Part shown: positions 7,608 through 16,574 of the stretch, in pieces | How positions within the stretch are numbered: the stretch's first letter is position 1 | Layout of the letters: every line of letters begins with the position of its first letter | Source of the DNA: Planctomycetota bacterium | GTDB lineage: Bacteria > Planctomycetota > B15-G4 | Reading direction: 5' to 3' | Length of the DNA: 51,417 nt | NCBI GenBank assembly: GCA_029259695.1 | Contig: JAJDEQ010000116.1 | Span: 1 to 51,417, forward strand | The notes under the pieces: generated by a model | Database searches by the model: none | What the model was told of the DNA's origin: nothing | The model's input: the letters and a program-made list of their open reading frames with translations, nothing else | Position numbers and translations under genes: made by a program

Positions 7608-9689
7608 ATGTCCCACCGGTTCGCGATGGAACGCAGCCTGCTCCGCGACTCCCCGGCTTGCGGCACGCTCACGGCGGTCCTGGTCACCGCCCTGCTCGCG
7701 GTGTCCTGCTCCAGCCCGCCGGCGGGTGAGCGTGCGGCCGACATGATCAGCCTGCACCCGAGCAACCGGGACCCGAGCGTCTCGCCCGCGACGGATTTCT
7801 ACCGCTTCGCCAACGGCGGTTGGATCGATCGCAACCCGGTGCCGGACGAGGAGAGCTCCTGGGGCACCTTCCAGGAGGTCAGGCGTCGCAACGAGAGCGT
7901 GTTGCGCGAGATCCTGGAGGCCGATCCGGCCGCGAACGCCTCCGCGGACGAACGCAAGCTGATCGACTTCTACTGCAGTTGCATGGACGTGGAACAGATC
8001 GAGCGCGCCGGCCTGACGCCGATCCGCAACGAACTCGAACTGATCGACGGCATCACCGATCGGGAGGGGGTGCAGGACGTCCTGACGCACTTGCACTCCC
8101 TGGGCGTCTTCGCCGTGTTCTCGCTGGGGTCGGAGCCCGACTACGGCGACGCCACGCGCGTGATCGGCCGCGTGCGACAGGGCGGGCTGGGTCTGCCCGA
8201 CCGCGAGGACTACCTGCGCGACGACGAACGCTCGGCTGCGCTGCGCGCGTCGTACGTGGCCCATGTGGCGCGCGCGCTGGAGCTGGTGGGCGCGAGTCCT
8301 GCGCTGGCCGGAGCCGGCGCCGACGTGGTCCTGGGGATCGAGACGCGCCTGGCCGAGGCGTCCATGACCCGCGTCCAGTCGCGCGACGCCGACCTGGTCT
8401 ACAACCCGCGCACGATGGACGCGGCCGCCGCGCTGATGCCGAACTTCTCCTGGAACGGCTACTTCCACCTGCTGGGGCTCAACGACGTCGATCGCTTCAA
8501 CGTGTCCCAGCCCGAGTTCTTCCGGGCCTTCGACCGTCTGCTCGACGAGGTGCCTGTGAGTGAGTGGCGCCTGTACCTGCGTTGGCAGCTCCTGCGCCAC
8601 ACGGCGCCCACCCTGCCCGCGGCCTTCGCCGACGCACACTTCGCCTTCTTCAGCGGTGTGCTGCGCGGTGTGGAGCAGGAGCGGCCCCGTTGGAAGCGCT
8701 GCGTGGATGCCACCAGCCGCGCGATGGGTCATGCGCTGGGGCGTGCCTTCGTGGAGCGCACCTTCAGCCCCGAGGCCAAGCGCAAGGCGCAGGCCATGGT
8801 GTCCGACCTGCGCGCGACGTTCGCCGAGCGGCTGCAGACCCGGGAGTGGATGAGCGAGGTCACGCGCGCGCGGGCGCTGGGCAAGCTGCAGCACGTGGGT
8901 GAGAAGATCGGCTACCCCGAACGCTGGCGCGACTACTCCGGCCTGCGCATCGATCGGGGACCCTACGCCGCCAACGCGCTGCGCGGCCGGGCCTTCGGTG
9001 TGGCGTACCAGCTCGACAAGATCGGTCAGCCCGTCGACCCGGACGAATGGGGCATGCCGCCGCACACCGTCAACGCCTACTACAGTGCGACGCGCAACGA
9101 GATCGTCTTCCCCGCGGGCATCCTGCAGCCGCCCTTCTTCGGCGTGGATCAGGACGCCGCGGCCAACTACGGAGCGATGGGGGCCGTCATCGGCCACGAG
9201 CTGTCCCACGGCTTCGACGACCAGGGCGCCAAGTTCGACGCCGCCGGCAACAAGCGCAACTGGTGGTCGGATGACGACCTGGCCGAGTTCCAGCGCCGGG
9301 GCGACGAGTTGGTGGCGCAGTTCGACGCGTACGAGGCGCTGCCGTCCGAGCACGTCAACGGGCGGCTGACGCTGGGTGAGAACATCGGCGATCTGGGCGG
9401 GCTGACGATCGCCCTGCAGGCGCTGCGCCGGGCGCAGGCCGATCAGCCGGCCGAGCCGGTGGACGGCTTCACTTCGGAGCAGCGCTTCTTCCTGGCCTGG
9501 GCCCAGACCTGGCGCAGCACCATGCGCGAGGAGACCGTGCGCGTGCGTCTCGCCACCGATTCGCACGCACCGCCGCGGTTTCGCGTGCTCGGTCCGCTGT
9601 CCAACATGGCGGAGTTCCACGCCGCCTTCGGTGTGACTCCGAGCGACCCCATGTGGCGCGCTGCTGACGTGCGCGTCGAGATCTGGTGA
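7608..9689 (+). CDS. M13 family metallopeptidase (neprilysin/PepO-like) lipoprotein
   Basis: 693 residues from ATG 7608 with AAAGGAAA 8-15 bases upstream. The signal sequence ends LLAVSC, a lipobox, so the enzyme is probably anchored in a membrane. Family motifs are complete: NAYYSATRNEIVFPAGILQP, the zinc-binding HELSH (His530, Glu531, His534) in VIGHELSHGFDDQGAKFD, GENIGDLGG carrying the third zinc ligand, and FFLAWAQTWR near the C-terminus. Length fits the family (about 650-700). M13 enzymes are oligopeptidases acting on extracytoplasmic peptides. Two lipoprotein genes and a pilin-like gene follow on the same strand with short gaps. Confidence 0.93.
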   Translation: MSHRFAMERSLLRDSPACGTLTAVLVTALLAVSCSSPPAGERAADMISLHPSNRDPSVSPATDFYRFANGGWIDRNPVPDEESSWGTFQEVRRRNESVLREILEADPAANASADERKLIDFYCSCMDVEQIERAGLTPIRNELELIDGITDREGVQDVLTHLHSLGVFAVFSLGSEPDYGDATRVIGRVRQGGLGLPDREDYLRDDERSAALRASYVAHVARALELVGASPALAGAGADVVLGIETRLAEASMTRVQSRDADLVYNPRTMDAAAALMPNFSWNGYFHLLGLNDVDRFNVSQPEFFRAFDRLLDEVPVSEWRLYLRWQLLRHTAPTLPAAFADAHFAFFSGVLRGVEQERPRWKRCVDATSRAMGHALGRAFVERTFSPEAKRKAQAMVSDLRATFAERLQTREWMSEVTRARALGKLQHVGEKIGYPERWRDYSGLRIDRGPYAANALRGRAFGVAYQLDKIGQPVDPDEWGMPPHTVNAYYSATRNEIVFPAGILQPPFFGVDQDAAANYGAMGAVIGHELSHGFDDQGAKFDAAGNKRNWWSDDDLAEFQRRGDELVAQFDAYEALPSEHVNGRLTLGENIGDLGGLTIALQALRRAQADQPAEPVDGFTSEQRFFLAWAQTWRSTMREETVRVRLATDSHAPPRFRVLGPLSNMAEFHAAFGVTPSDPMWRAADVRVEIW

Positions 9690-9737
9690 GGCCGGCGGGT
9701 CCCGGGTAGCCTCGCACGGACCTCGACGGGAGATCTC

Positions 9738-10169
9738 ATGAGTCGCGCGAGCCGGTTCGTGTTGCAGTGGTCGATGCTGGCCGTGCTGGCCTGGGTCAGC
9801 GTCGGTTGCGCGGTCTTCTTGCCGGAGAACCGGCGGACGCTCAATGCGCTCGACGAGCACATCGCGCCGACGTCGACCGCGGGGCGCTGGGCCGCGGCCC
9901 CGGTGACGTTTCCGGCGGGCGTCGTGGCGTTCGTCCTGGACGTCGTGGTCGTCCATCCGGCGACCGTGATCGACGACGCCTGGGGTGACACGGTGGAGCT
10001 GCTCTGGGAACCGCGGGCCGAGACGCGCTTCCGCCGCGCCGTGCTGCTGCCCCTGGTGACGCTGGCCACGCCGCTCGTCTTCGTGGGCGACTTCCTGGGC
10101 CGCGCGGCGCTTGCGATCCCGCCCCGCCCCGATGCGACGAGTCCCGCCGAGCCGGAGGGCGAGGGATGA
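9738..10169 (+). CDS. Small lipoprotein, first of a paralogous pair
   Basis: 143 residues with lipobox VSVGC at about residue 24. After the Cys comes ENRRTLNALDEHIAP, a hydrophobic stretch (PVTFPAGVVAFVLDVVVV) and HPATVIDDAWGDTVELLW, then a second hydrophobic segment (LVTLATPLVFVGDF). The next gene encodes the same order of motifs, so the two arose by tandem duplication. No known family is recognised. The stop overlaps the next start by 4 bases (ATGA). Confidence 0.75.
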   Translation: MSRASRFVLQWSMLAVLAWVSVGCAVFLPENRRTLNALDEHIAPTSTAGRWAAAPVTFPAGVVAFVLDVVVVHPATVIDDAWGDTVELLWEPRAETRFRRAVLLPLVTLATPLVFVGDFLGRAALAIPPRPDATSPAEPEGEG

Positions 10170-11008
10170 CGAACGCCGTCGAACCGCAGGGCCCTCGTCG
10201 TGCACGCGTGAGCGGGAGCAGAGGGGTTGCGCTGCTGCTGATGCTCGCCTGCGCGCTGGCGCCCGGCTGCGCCTGGGCCAACCGGGACAACCGGCCGGTG
10301 TGGAACGCCTTCGAGGAGAACCTCGTGCCCGAGGGCGATACGGCCTTCGTGGCCACCCTGCCGCTGACCGTGCCGGGCGGGCTGCTGGCGATCCTGCTCG
10401 ACACGTTCATCGTGCACCCGGCCAGCGTGATCGACGAGGCGGGCAGCGACAGCCTCGAGGTCTGGAGCGACCCGCCCCCGGATTGGGAGCAGCACTACTA
10501 CACCGAACTCGTGTTCACGCCGGTGCGCGTCATCTTCACGCCGATCATGTTCGTCGGTTCGTTCCTGCTGCGCAGCATGTTCGACTTCGAGCAGCTGGAG
10601 CAGGTGGGGGACGACGACCAGGGGCCGCTGGCCGAGGAGTTGCGTCGCACCGATGCGCTGCTGCAGTGGTTCGAGCGACTCGCCGCGGGTGAGATCGCGC
10701 CGCTGAACGAGCGGCCGCCGAACACCTGGACCGACGAGCTGGACGTCGCCTACCGGCGTGCGCTGGCCGAGACCACGTCGCGCGGCCGGATCACGCTCTA
10801 TCGGTACGCGCGCTGGCACGAGCTGCCGCCCTGGGCGGCTCAGCCCGGCGCCGGTCTGGACGACCCCGACCCGGTGGTGCGCTACGTGCTGCTGAACGGT
10901 TGGCCGAGCAAGCGGCTGGATCTCGTTCCGCGATGGATCTGGGAGGTCCTGCGGGCCGATCCCAACGGGTCCGTGCGCGAGTTGGCGGCCGAACTCGACC
11001 CCCGCTGA
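10166..11008 (+). CDS. Lipoprotein, second of a paralogous pair, with C-terminal extension
   Basis: 280 residues. The hydrophobic signal region ends LAPGC (lipobox) about residue 35. The first 110 residues after it parallel the preceding protein: DNRPVWNAFEENLVP, LPLTVPGGLLAILLD, VHPASVIDEAGSD, then VFTPVRVIFTPIMFVGSFL. The C-terminal half (about residues 145-280) is unique to this copy and ends with a helical section, VVRYVLLNGWPSKRLDL...VRELAAELD, that could be a HEAT-like repeat. Translationally coupled to the upstream paralogue by an ATGA overlap. Function unknown; location is predicted to be the outer membrane or periplasmic face. Confidence 0.75.
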   Translation: MTNAVEPQGPRRARVSGSRGVALLLMLACALAPGCAWANRDNRPVWNAFEENLVPEGDTAFVATLPLTVPGGLLAILLDTFIVHPASVIDEAGSDSLEVWSDPPPDWEQHYYTELVFTPVRVIFTPIMFVGSFLLRSMFDFEQLEQVGDDDQGPLAEELRRTDALLQWFERLAAGEIAPLNERPPNTWTDELDVAYRRALAETTSRGRITLYRYARWHELPPWAAQPGAGLDDPDPVVRYVLLNGWPSKRLDLVPRWIWEVLRADPNGSVRELAAELDPR

Positions 11009-11101
11009 GCGGCGTCTCCAGGCTGCTCAAGTCGGCCATCCGGGCCGCCGATATCGAGCATCCATGACTCCCGACGGACACCCAACCCTGAGTCCCGCTC
11101 C

Positions 11102-11590
11102 ATGAAGAAGGTCCGCCCCGAGTCCCGGCCGCACGACGGCTTCACGCTGGTCGAGTTGCTGATCGTGATCGTCATCCTGGGCATCCTGGCTGCCATCGTG
11201 GTCCCCAAGGCCACCAACGCCTCCCGGGAAGCTTCCCAGTCGGCCTTCATCGCCAGCGTACGGACCTACGCCGGCGCCGCCTCGCTCTACCACGCCAAGA
11301 CCGGGGACCACCTGCCCGACGGTTCGTCCGGCCTGGTGCCGCCGGGCTTCGAGCCCTACATCAACGTGAGCGACTGGACGGCGGTGACGCCCATCGGCGG
11401 TGTATGGGACACGGAGATGGATGACAGCGGCGTGAAGTCCGCCCTCGGCGTGCACTTCGACGGCTCGGGCGACACGCAGGACGACGCCTTCATGCTCGAG
11501 GTCGACACGACCTTCGACAACGGCGACCTCGGCACCGGCAGCTTCCAGAAGCTGGGCGACGGGCGCTTCTACTACGTGCTGCAGAAGTAG
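11102..11590 (+). CDS. Type IV pilin-like/pseudopilin protein with class III signal
   Basis: 162 residues. The N-terminus MKKVRPESRPHDG precedes the prepilin peptidase site G^FTLVELLIVIVILGILA, with the conserved Glu at mature position 5 and a 20-residue hydrophobic helix. The C-terminal domain (YAGAASLYHAKTGDHLPDG, then GGVWDTEMDD) resembles type II secretion pseudopilins. Such proteins assemble into pili or secretion pseudopili after cleavage by PilD. No other pilus gene is in the window, so it is an orphan or minor pilin gene; the planctomycete DUF1559 type is different in its C-terminal part. Confidence 0.9.
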   Translation: MKKVRPESRPHDGFTLVELLIVIVILGILAAIVVPKATNASREASQSAFIASVRTYAGAASLYHAKTGDHLPDGSSGLVPPGFEPYINVSDWTAVTPIGGVWDTEMDDSGVKSALGVHFDGSGDTQDDAFMLEVDTTFDNGDLGTGSFQKLGDGRFYYVLQK

Positions 11591-11593
11591 CCC

Positions 11594-11617
11594 GCACGGG
11601 CCCCGGCCGGCCCGTGC
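11594..11617. terminator. Hairpin between convergent genes (9-bp stem)
   Basis: GCACGGGCC and GGCCCGTGC form a perfect 9-bp stem with a 6-base loop, 3 bases after the pilin-like stop codon. No T-run follows. Probably a terminator or mRNA 3'-end stabiliser for the plus-strand gene, usable in either direction. Confidence 0.55.
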
Positions 11618-11627
11618 ACCCCGGCAT

Positions 11628-11646
11628 CCGCGTCCGCGGGACGCGG
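11628..11646. terminator. Second hairpin between convergent genes (8-bp stem)
   Basis: CCGCGTCC and GGACGCGG pair perfectly around a 3-base loop (GCG). It lies 10 bases after the previous hairpin and 50 bases from the end of the minus-strand dehydrogenase gene, so the pair probably separates transcription from both sides. Confidence 0.5.
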
Positions 11647-11695
11647 CCCCGGCGATGCGCGTTTCCAGGCGGACCTGACCGCGCCCGGCGGCGGC

Positions 11696-12718
11696 TCAGG
11701 GCAGGTGGTCGGCCAGGCGATCGATGACCACCTGGGTGAACTCCTTGGTGCCCAGTTCGCCGCCGATGTCCTTGGTGCACTGCCCGTCGGCGATGGCACC
11801 GAACATGGCCAGGCGCAGGGCGTGCCCGATGGGGTACTGCTCGATGTGGTCGAGCAGCATGCCGAAGGCCAGCAGGATCGCGGTCGGGTTGCACAGGTTG
11901 CGACCCGAGATGTCGGGGGCGGTGCCGCCGGCCGGGTCGAACATCGCGACCTTGACCTCGCGCTTCTCGTTGAAGGCGTAGTTGCCGCTGGCGCCGGTGC
12001 CGAGGCTGCCCACCAAGCCGGAGGCCATGTCCGACAGGAAGTCGCCGTACTCGTTGAGCACGAGGACCACGTCGTACTGCTCGGGGCTGAGGATGATCTT
12101 GGCCAGCAGGGCGTCGAACAGCTCGCGGTTGTGTTCGATGTCCCCGTAGGCCTCGTGGACGTCGTCGACGACGCGCTCGAACAAGCCGTCGGTGACACGT
12201 TGGATCGTGTGCTTGGAGGCGGAGGTGACGCGCAGGTTGCCCTTCTTGCGCGCCAGGTCGAAGGCGAAGGCGGCAGCTTGGGCGCACGGTTCGCGTTCGA
12301 CCATGCGCAGGGACACGGCAGCGTCCTTGCCCACCAGCTGTCCGGGGTCGTCGTAGGTGCCGCCCGTGGCGACGCGCACGATGTGCAGGTTCACGTTGGG
12401 TTTGAAGTTGCTGCTGATGCCGGCGATCGAGATGGCCGGGCGGTAGATCACGCTGAAGCCGACCCGACGGCGGATGGCGGCGTTGGGGCTCGAGGTGGCC
12501 GTGACCGTGGGGTACTTCAGTGCGAGACGAGTACGCAGCATCGAGGCCGCCGCCTCCTCGATCGCTTCGTCCCCCCGCTGCTCCCGGCTCTTCAGGCTCC
12601 AGTCGATGTCGTGGAAGTCGAAGTCGAGGGGCAGGGCATCCGCCACGGAGTGCACGCAGAGCGCCAGCTCGGGGCCGATGCCGTCGCCGTGGAGCTCGGT
12701 GATCTCGTATTCAGGCAT
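11696..12718 (-). CDS. Isocitrate/isopropylmalate family dehydrogenase, divergent
   Basis: 340 residues from ATG 12718, the usual length for NAD-type isocitrate or 3-isopropylmalate dehydrogenase. It opens EITELHGDGIGPELA, has the substrate loop SSPNAAIRRR, the catalytic-lysine region ASKHTIQRVTDGLF, and the metal-binding aspartates in NEYGDFLSDMASGLVGSLG. The cofactor loop reads AGGTAPDISGRNLCNPTA, where most family members have HGSAPDIAG; the Asp after the Pro fits NAD rather than NADP. The usual NTEG-Y-SG segment is replaced by VATGGTYDD. It therefore belongs to the beta-decarboxylating dehydrogenases, but whether it acts on isocitrate, isopropylmalate or another malate derivative cannot be settled here. 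It stands alone. Confidence 0.8.
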   Translation of the reverse strand: MPEYEITELHGDGIGPELALCVHSVADALPLDFDFHDIDWSLKSREQRGDEAIEEAAASMLRTRLALKYPTVTATSSPNAAIRRRVGFSVIYRPAISIAGISSNFKPNVNLHIVRVATGGTYDDPGQLVGKDAAVSLRMVEREPCAQAAAFAFDLARKKGNLRVTSASKHTIQRVTDGLFERVVDDVHEAYGDIEHNRELFDALLAKIILSPEQYDVVLVLNEYGDFLSDMASGLVGSLGTGASGNYAFNEKREVKVAMFDPAGGTAPDISGRNLCNPTAILLAFGMLLDHIEQYPIGHALRLAMFGAIADGQCTKDIGGELGTKEFTQVVIDRLADHLP

Positions 12719-13090
12719 GGGGTGGGATCTCGTCGGGCGGAGGCGGGCAGCGCGATCAGCGGGAGGGTGATCGGGCGTCGTTTGGGTCGCGTCGGGGGCC
12801 GCGGCGCGCGTCGGGGACGTCCGTCGCCTGTCACGCGCCGTGGGCGGTGGCGGTCCGCACTCTTCTGGGGCGGCACCGCTGGGCAAGCCGGACATCTTCT
12901 CCGGATCGGCGGGCGGGCGCCAGCCCGCGTCGCCTTGGGGGTCCAGCAGGCGGTCCGGTAACCTGTGCCGCCCGACTGCACGGGCTCGGCCCGGTCGACA
13001 CAGCGGCCGCCCTGCCTGCCTTCCCACAGCCTCATTCGCGCTGCGCCGCCCGCCCCGGCCGCGGCGCTCCCCGCGCCGGAGACCTTGCCC
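12719..13090. other. Intergenic region between divergent genes, no gene seen
   Basis: 372 bases between the dehydrogenase start (minus) and the M14 peptidase start (plus). GC-rich; a weak -10-like TAACCT lies at 12957-12962 before the peptidase gene. An open frame continues upstream of 13091 but has a proline/alanine-rich, non-conserved look, so I treat it as untranslated. Confidence 0.5.
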
Positions 13091-15583
13091 GTGACCCGTT
13101 CCGTCCTTCTCGCTGCGTGCCTCGCCGCGTTGCTGGCCCCTCTGTCGCCGCTCTCCGGCCAGTCCGTCAGCCCGCCGGCGGAGCACCTCGGACGACCGCT
13201 GGGGGCCGACTTCGAGCTGGCCGACTGGAACGAGGTCAGCGGCTACTACCGGCAGCTCGCCGAGCAGAGCCCGCGCGTGCTGCTGCAGCGCCTGGGCGAG
13301 ACCGAGGAGGGCCGCGACTACCTGATGGCGATCATCAGCAGCGAGGAGAACCTGGCTCGGCTCGACGAGATCCAGGCCATCAACGCGCGCATCGCCGACC
13401 CCCGGGGCCTGGACGACGACGAGGTCGACGGGTTGCTCGAGCGCGGTCGGGCGGTGCTCTTCGTGTCGATCGCGATGCACTCCACCGAGACGGCGGCGCC
13501 CCAGTTCGGGATGGAGTTCGCTCACCTGCTGGCCACGTCGGACGCCGAGCCCTTCCGCAGTGCACGCGAGGAACTGGTCGTGGTGATGACGCCCTGCCAG
13601 AACCCCGACGGGCTCGACCACGTCGTGTCCTGGTACCGCGAGACGGTCGGGACACCGCACGAAGCCACGTCGTTGCTGGAGCTGTATCAGCTCTACGCAG
13701 GCCACGACAACAACCGCGACTGGTTCATGCTCTCGCTGGCCGAGACGCGACTCATGACCGAGCAGCTCTACTCGGTCTGGCACCCGCAGGTCTACTGGGA
13801 CGTGCACCAGCAGGGGAGCTCGCGCGAGCGCTTCTTCGTGCCGCCCTTCCGCGACCCGCTCAATCCGAACCTGGACCCGGCGATCATCGCCGGCATCGAC
13901 GCGATCGGGTCGCGCGCGCTGCTCGACATGACCCGCGAGGGTTTCAGCGGCGTGTCGACGGGCGTCACCTACGACATGTGGTGGAACGGCGGGAACCGCA
14001 ACGTGCCCGTGCGCCACAACATCATCGGTCTGCTGACCGAGGCCGCGTCGGTCAACGTCGCGTCGCCGGTCTGGTTGGCGCCGGACATGCTCTCGGCGCC
14101 GCGCGGCATCGACGGGGGCTACGTCCCCAGCAACCGCTTCCCGGACCCGTGGCCCGGTGGCTGGTGGCGCCTGCGGCACATCATCGACTACGAACACGCC
14201 TTCGGCCGCTCGCTGCTGGGCAGCCTGGCCCGCGAGCGCAAGGTCTGGCTGGCCAACGCCCTGGACGCCGCACGCCGCTCGATCGAGGCGGGGCGCGAGG
14301 GTGCACCCCGGGCCTGGGTGCTGCCCAGCGACAACCGCGACGTGTCGGCCACACGGCGGCTGATGGAGACGCTGATCCTCGGCGGCGTCGAGGTGCATGT
14401 GGCCCGTGAGCCGATCCAGGCCGACGGCCGGGCCTGGCCCGCCGGGTCGATCGTGATCCAGCGCGAGCAGCCCTACGGCGACCACGTGAAGGACCTGTTC
14501 GAGGTGCAGCGCTACCCGGACGGCGACCCGCCCTACGACGTGGCCGGCTGGACGCTGCCGCTGCTGCTGGGTGTACACCGGGTCGAGGTCATGGGCGGCG
14601 TGCAGGGCGGCCTGGAGCGGGTGGCCACGGCCGACGAGGCGGTGGCCGGTTTCCCCGCCGCCGCCGAAGGCACCATGTTCTCGCCGGTGCCGGGCGACGC
14701 CAGCAACGGCGACACCTGGAGCACGGTCTTCCAGCGACTCGATCACGGCGACGCCGTGTTCTACATCCACTCGGACGAGTGGGCCGGTCGTTTCGCGTGG
14801 CGCGCGACCGAGGAGGACGATGAGGCCGGGGCCGCCGCCCGCGCGCGCGTCGCCCACCTGCCGCGCGTCGGTCTCTACGCGCCCTGGTCGAGCAGCATGG
14901 ACGAGGGCTGGACGCGCTGGGTGCTCGAGCGCTTCGGGGTGCCCTACGTGCGTGTGCGCAACGAGATGATCCGGGCCGGCGCGTTGGACGACCTGATCGA
15001 CGTGCTCGTGATCCCGAGCGTCGGGGGCTGGCAACTCGACGGGGGCCGTCGACCGGGTTCGGTGGCGCCCGAGTACACCCGCGGCCTGGCGCCCGAGGGC
15101 GCCGTGGCGATCGACGAGTTCGTGCGGAGCGGCGGCACCCTGGTCACCCTGGGCAGCTCGAGCGCCTGGGCCATCGACCTGTTCCAGCTGCCCCTGGTGG
15201 ACGCCACCCGGGGTGACGACGCTGGTGACTTCTCGTGCCCCGGGAGCGTGTTGCGCGCGGTGCCCGCCACGGACGGCCCGTGGACCGCCGGCCTGCCCTC
15301 GTCGATGGCGTTGTTCTTCTCGCGCTCGGCCGCCTGGCGCGTCGAGGGCGAGGGCGCCGAGCACCTGCAGACCCTGCTGAGCTACGCGCCGACGCGCGTG
15401 CTGCTGTCGGGTTGGATTCGCTCCCCGGAGGTGATCGCCGGTCACTCGGCGTGGGTGCGGGCCCGGGTGGGCCAGGGCGCGGTGCACCTGTTCGGCTTCC
15501 GCCCGCAGTACCGCAGCTGGTCCCAGGGCACGTTCCAACTGCTGTTCCGCGCGTTGACGCTGGAGGCGCTCGAGCCGCAGTGA
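13091..15583 (+). CDS. Secreted M14 family zinc carboxypeptidase with C-terminal GATase-like domain
   Basis: 830 residues from GTG 13091, giving a signal peptide (LLAACLAALLAPLSPLSG). Residues 30-400 are the peptidase: zinc ligands His130 and Glu133 in AMHSTETAAP, third ligand His239 in YWDVHQQGS, with CQNPDG (171-174), DNNRDW and a candidate catalytic Glu in LLTEAAS. Residues 600-800 (RVGLYAPWSSSMDEGWTRWV, DVLVIPSVGGWQL, GTLVTLGSSSAWAI) look like the glutamine-amidotransferase-type domain often fused to this large M14 subgroup. It should act outside the cytoplasm on peptides, possibly peptidoglycan stems; substrate unproven. A start at 12965 is possible but would bury the signal peptide. Confidence 0.87.
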   Translation: MTRSVLLAACLAALLAPLSPLSGQSVSPPAEHLGRPLGADFELADWNEVSGYYRQLAEQSPRVLLQRLGETEEGRDYLMAIISSEENLARLDEIQAINARIADPRGLDDDEVDGLLERGRAVLFVSIAMHSTETAAPQFGMEFAHLLATSDAEPFRSAREELVVVMTPCQNPDGLDHVVSWYRETVGTPHEATSLLELYQLYAGHDNNRDWFMLSLAETRLMTEQLYSVWHPQVYWDVHQQGSSRERFFVPPFRDPLNPNLDPAIIAGIDAIGSRALLDMTREGFSGVSTGVTYDMWWNGGNRNVPVRHNIIGLLTEAASVNVASPVWLAPDMLSAPRGIDGGYVPSNRFPDPWPGGWWRLRHIIDYEHAFGRSLLGSLARERKVWLANALDAARRSIEAGREGAPRAWVLPSDNRDVSATRRLMETLILGGVEVHVAREPIQADGRAWPAGSIVIQREQPYGDHVKDLFEVQRYPDGDPPYDVAGWTLPLLLGVHRVEVMGGVQGGLERVATADEAVAGFPAAAEGTMFSPVPGDASNGDTWSTVFQRLDHGDAVFYIHSDEWAGRFAWRATEEDDEAGAAARARVAHLPRVGLYAPWSSSMDEGWTRWVLERFGVPYVRVRNEMIRAGALDDLIDVLVIPSVGGWQLDGGRRPGSVAPEYTRGLAPEGAVAIDEFVRSGGTLVTLGSSSAWAIDLFQLPLVDATRGDDAGDFSCPGSVLRAVPATDGPWTAGLPSSMALFFSRSAAWRVEGEGAEHLQTLLSYAPTRVLLSGWIRSPEVIAGHSAWVRARVGQGAVHLFGFRPQYRSWSQGTFQLLFRALTLEALEPQ

Positions 15584-15584
15584 T

Positions 15585-15648
15585 CAGGTCGCTGTGCGCC
15601 GGGCGCCACGCGGACCGGGTGCGGTCATCCGCGCGACCGGGCGACCTG
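15585..15648. terminator. Nested inverted repeats between convergent genes
   Basis: CAGGTCGC (15585-15592) and GCGACCTG (15641-15648) can pair as an 8-bp outer stem; inside it GACCG (15613-15617) pairs with CGGTC (15622-15626) around GGTG. It fills the gap between the M14 peptidase (plus) and the next minus-strand gene, so a bidirectional terminator is likely. No T-run. Confidence 0.4.
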
Positions 15649-15656
15649 CCCGGGCG

Positions 15657-16574
15657 TTACTTCAGCTCGTCCATGCGGTCCTGGATCCTCTGGATCACGG
15701 TGTCGAGACGAGCGGCGAGGCGAGTGGCGTCCGGGTCCTCGAGGAACTCCTTGGCCTTGTTCATGAATTTCGTGAGGCGGCGCCCCGCGCCCTGGTAGTT
15801 CTGCGAGTCGGCCATCGTGGCGGCTTCCTGCAGGTAGGTCGACAATTCGGCCGCCTCCAGATCGGTGAGTTCGTCCTGCGAGGAGAGCCGGCTGACCTCG
15901 TTCACGATGTGCAGGATCTCCTCCGCGGGCGTGAGGGCCTCGACGGTGAAGGCCTGCTCCCTGACGAGGATGATGGAGTCAGGACTGTTGAAGTGGGTCC
16001 AGTGTGCGGGATTGATGACGAACTCGTCGATCGACTCCAGCATGCGCTCGTGGACCTCCGTGAACGACTCGGGGATCGGTGTCGGCATCAGATCGAGGTC
16101 CGGACTGAGCGGGCAAGAAAGCTCCACCACCCGTCGGTCATCCATCCAACACCATTCGGCGGAGCCGCATCTGCTCACCGACACCCCCTCGGCGGGAGCT
16201 CTCCACACGCCCCCGGAGCTGGACTCCCAGACCACCTCCAGGGGAGCGAGCGCCTTGTACGAACGTCCCTCGCATGGCTCCCCCTCAGGCTCGGGGTCCC
16301 AGTAGTGCTCGGATGCCAGGTCGCGAGTGTCGTAGACGAGGGTGCCCGTGACGGAGTCCTGGATCTTGATCCAGGAGACGGGGGGCCCCCAGTACGATGC
16401 AACGGCCTTTCCCGTCTGGACGTGGCGATAGAGCTGCGCCGTGGCCGCGGGAGTCGTCGCCAGCCATGCCAGTGCGACACAGAGCCCGAGGCCCGCCGCC
16501 TCGAGCCTAGGCCGGCGGCGGGGCGTGCGTCCCTCGGCGGCCCGCGCCGCCCGGTACGGTGTCGGACGACTCAT
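15657..16574 (-). CDS. Secreted protein of unknown function with FIMAH-like C-terminal helices
   Basis: 305 residues. An N-terminal basic stretch and hydrophobic core (LGLCVALAWLATTPAATA) form a signal peptide. The central part is beta-rich (PVSWIKIQDSVTGTLVYD) and has Cys residues typical of exported proteins (PCEGRSYKAL, CGSAEWCW, LSCPLSP). The C-terminal 75 residues are helical (EAAELSTYLQEAATMADS, then GAGRRLTKFMNKAKEFLED and ARLDTVIQRIQDRMDEL), resembling the two-helix FIMAH domain seen at the ends of secreted proteins. The start overlaps the stop of the upstream gene by 4 bases, and that protein has the same layout, so the two are a translationally coupled pair. Confidence 0.72.
   Translation of the reverse strand: MSRPTPYRAARAAEGRTPRRRPRLEAAGLGLCVALAWLATTPAATAQLYRHVQTGKAVASYWGPPVSWIKIQDSVTGTLVYDTRDLASEHYWDPEPEGEPCEGRSYKALAPLEVVWESSSGGVWRAPAEGVSVSRCGSAEWCWMDDRRVVELSCPLSPDLDLMPTPIPESFTEVHERMLESIDEFVINPAHWTHFNSPDSIILVREQAFTVEALTPAEEILHIVNEVSRLSSQDELTDLEAAELSTYLQEAATMADSQNYQGAGRRLTKFMNKAKEFLEDPDATRLAARLDTVIQRIQDRMDELK

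Noticed and set aside
12965..13090. N-terminal extension of the M14 peptidase (GTG-less long frame from 12965)
   Set aside because: Would place 42 Pro/Ala-rich residues in front of an obvious signal peptide and lacks a ribosome binding site.
11696..15538. Very long minus-strand frame (1280 residues) covering the M14 gene
   Set aside because: Only the last 340 codons (from 12718) resemble a protein family; the rest is the antisense shadow of the M14 peptidase, with Arg/His/Ala-rich composition.
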